Position numbers and translations under genes: made by a program
From: Larix sibirica
Lineage: Eukaryota; Streptophyta; Pinopsida; Pinales; Pinaceae
Assembly (NCBI GenBank): GCA_004151065.3
Contig: NWUY0300001330.1
Span: 25,141-57,760, forward strand
Length of the DNA: 32,620 nt
Reading direction: 5' to 3'
Notes under the pieces: model-generated
Seen by the model: the letters and a program-made list of their open reading frames with translations, nothing else
Databases searched by the model: none
What the model was told of the DNA's origin: nothing
Part shown: positions 30,861 to 32,620 of the stretch, in pieces
How positions within the stretch are numbered: position 1 is the first letter of the stretch
Layout of the letters: each line of letters begins with the position of its first letter

Positions 30861-32354
30861 GTTAGCAATTATAGGCATTATGTCGATCATGTTGTACTAC
30901 ATTTTGCTATGTTTTGAAACCATAGGCTATCATCCTAGAGATTGTTGGTTTCCCTCAAGGCAATGCTCTAGGTTGAAAGGCAAAAAATGATGATGTTCGG
31001 TCAAAATTCTAGCTAGTTGGATACTATTCATATGGTTAAATTCCGATGTATATGATGCATGCTCATGATCTCAACTCCAACTTCCTATATGGCAAACCTA
31101 ACTGAAAAAACACTTTTGTAATTTTGTGTATATTAATAGAAATTGTTTACCTTCTTTTATCTACAACAAAAAATAATAATTATGTAAGTAAATTTTCCTT
31201 TAAATGATTCAAAATTGAATATTAAACTTTTGAATTGAAATATTTATTTATACAACTAAAATATACAAAACTTTAATTTATTAAATAATAATAATAATAA
31301 TTTTTTTCTTTTCATTAATATAATTCTTTAAATTTTCGGATAATACAAGAGGCACGAGGTGGCAATGTGCCCTACATTGCTTTAAGATGATAGTTAAAAA
31401 AAAAAGAATATTGAATGAAGCATAGAATTTTAACTACATATAATAAAATTGTTTAGTTGTTGTGAATAAAAGCTTTGAACTTGCATCCAATCATTATTCA
31501 TGTATTAGGTCAATAAGAACCAATTACATGTCACAATCTCCATGTTGAAAGGTCTCTTGTAGAAACTTTATTGAGTTATTAGATTGTCGAATTGTTGAGA
31601 TAACAAACACATAAGAAACAAGGAAATAAAAATTCACCAACTATGGCATCTAGATATGCTCTATTGCCTTCTAGAGTTATGATAAACATTTAAATTAGAT
31701 AATTAAATGTAGCATACTACACCTTTAGTTATTAGTCCATCACCATCAAAATACGTGGTTGGTGTCAACTTCAATTGCAGTGCAATGTATCCATTTTCTT
31801 TATTTCAAAATAAGGAGTGAGAGTCAATGTCACTTTTTGAATAATTGTTTATACAAGGCCTTTCCACAATAAATAAATAATGCATTTTGCTAGTGAATCT
31901 TTATACGAATTATTTCTATAATATAGAAATACATTACATTTTTTTCATGACAAAATATTTTAAAAAAATATCAATATCTATTAACATTTCAATAGGAAAT
32001 ATATATATAAGAAAACTATCTTTAAAAAATATATACAACAATAATTATAAAATAAAAACCCAATCGTTGGAAACAATAGAAGGTCGTGCAGGCTATTATA
32101 ATCTTAGATGGTCACTATCAAATTAAGGAAAAAACTAAGAGTTATGAATATTACTAATAAAAAATAAAATAGAGATAAATAAGTCAATCTATAAACAGGT
32201 ATTTATTTATTTAAGTATTGAATATTCTCTAACACTCCATCTATATTATAGTTAGAATTCATTTCTGTCAACATTTAGTATAATGCAATTTAAAAATAAA
32301 ACATAATATATTAGCTGATTTGGAAGCTCCTCTTGTTGAACATTTAATTTTTTT
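30861..32354. other. AT-rich spacer, no gene seen
   Basis: Nearly 1.5 kb of AT-rich DNA with an AAT microsatellite near 31284-31303. The one longer frame (31887-32126, plus) is Ile/Asn/Tyr-rich and looks like chance coding in AT-rich sequence. Confidence 0.6.
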
Positions 32355-32355
32355 N
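32355..32355. other. Single ambiguous base at the LINE 3 start
   Basis: Recognisable LINE coding sequence begins within a few bases after this n, and AT-rich spacer ends at it. Confidence 0.6.
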
Positions 32356-32620
32356 GGATAATCTGGTAAAAAAGGGCTTTATTGGTCCCACCTACTGACA
32401 TCTCTGTAAACAATAGGAAGAAAGCATTGAACGCCTCTTTAACTCCTGTTTCTTTTCCAATGAGATGTGGGATAGTGGTGCAACAATATTTCAAACTACA
32501 AAAAGAGACCACACAAATATCAACAACTCGCTCCTAAAATGGAAACTTTTTCATTTAAATAACCCCTTGCTAGAGAGAATCTGGAACCTCTTCCCCTCCT
32601 TTCTGTTGTGGGAAACATGG
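32356..32620 (+). pseudogene. Third LINE fragment (zf-RVT region), runs off the window
   Basis: From 32357 one plus-strand frame reads DNLVKKGFIGPTY, stop, HLCKQ, stop, EESIERLFNSCFFSNEMWD, then WKLFHLNNPLLERIWNLFPS and FLLWETW. This is the zf-RVT segment of a plant LINE; the TGA after PTY replaces the expected first Cys of the C-x-x-C pair. It is neither a continuation of LINE 2 nor an exact copy of either LINE here. The rest lies beyond the window. Confidence 0.7.

Noticed and set aside
31887-32126. 79-codon plus-strand frame
   Set aside because: Its Ile/Asn/Tyr-rich composition is what AT-rich noncoding DNA gives by chance.

Overview
This is plant nuclear DNA, most likely from a large, repeat-rich genome; a gymnosperm is plausible, but that part is inference. 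It is AT-rich, gene-poor, and built almost entirely from old, mutated retrotransposons. I recognise no intact conserved protein gene, no tRNA or rRNA, no CRISPR array and no bacterial operon structure.

Positions 1-13.6 kb hold a decayed Ty3/gypsy LTR retrotransposon on the minus strand. Its 5' LTR (10641 to about 13576) carries a 473-base foreign insert and a 697-base assembly gap. Next come a primer-binding site resembling the 3' end of tRNA-Asp, gag (10.2-9.1 kb), protease (8.7-8.3 kb), an RNase H domain placed before RT (8.25-7.7 kb), RT (7.5-6.7 kb), a second RNase H (6.7-6.1 kb) and integrase (6.1-4.8 kb). The 3' LTR-like copy (2065 to about 4505) is itself followed by a second primer-binding site and leader remnant. 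A third, truncated LTR copy fills 1-1336. The result is a tandem chain LTR-internal-LTR-internal-LTR, shuffled and partly replaced.

Positions 13.6-17.0 kb are AT-rich and low-copy-looking, with three short local tandem duplications, (CA)n and (AAT)n tracts, and the only candidate host gene. That candidate is a 163-codon minus-strand frame at 15057-15548 with a TATA-like box upstream. A 46-codon leader-like frame lies at about 16138-16275.

Positions 17.0-22.9 kb are a minus-strand L1-type LINE (ORF1 with CCHC, endonuclease, RT, zf-RVT, terminal RNase H). Positions 24.1-29.75 kb are a second LINE with the same architecture on the plus strand, so the two lie 5' end to 5' end about 1.15 kb apart. 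A strong G-quadruplex motif sits at the start of the second. Positions 30.0-30.9 kb hold a broken acidic, probably coiled-coil reading frame of unknown origin. From 30.9 to 32.35 kb I see only AT-rich spacer. Position 32356 to the end is a third LINE fragment (zf-RVT region), starting immediately after a single ambiguous base.

None of the retroelements could be autonomous as read: each has many stops, frameshifts and several lost catalytic residues. The most interesting features are the tandem LTR chain, RNase H upstream of RT in the gypsy element, RNase H domains in both retroelement classes, the clean insert in one LTR, and ambiguous bases at homology breakpoints.
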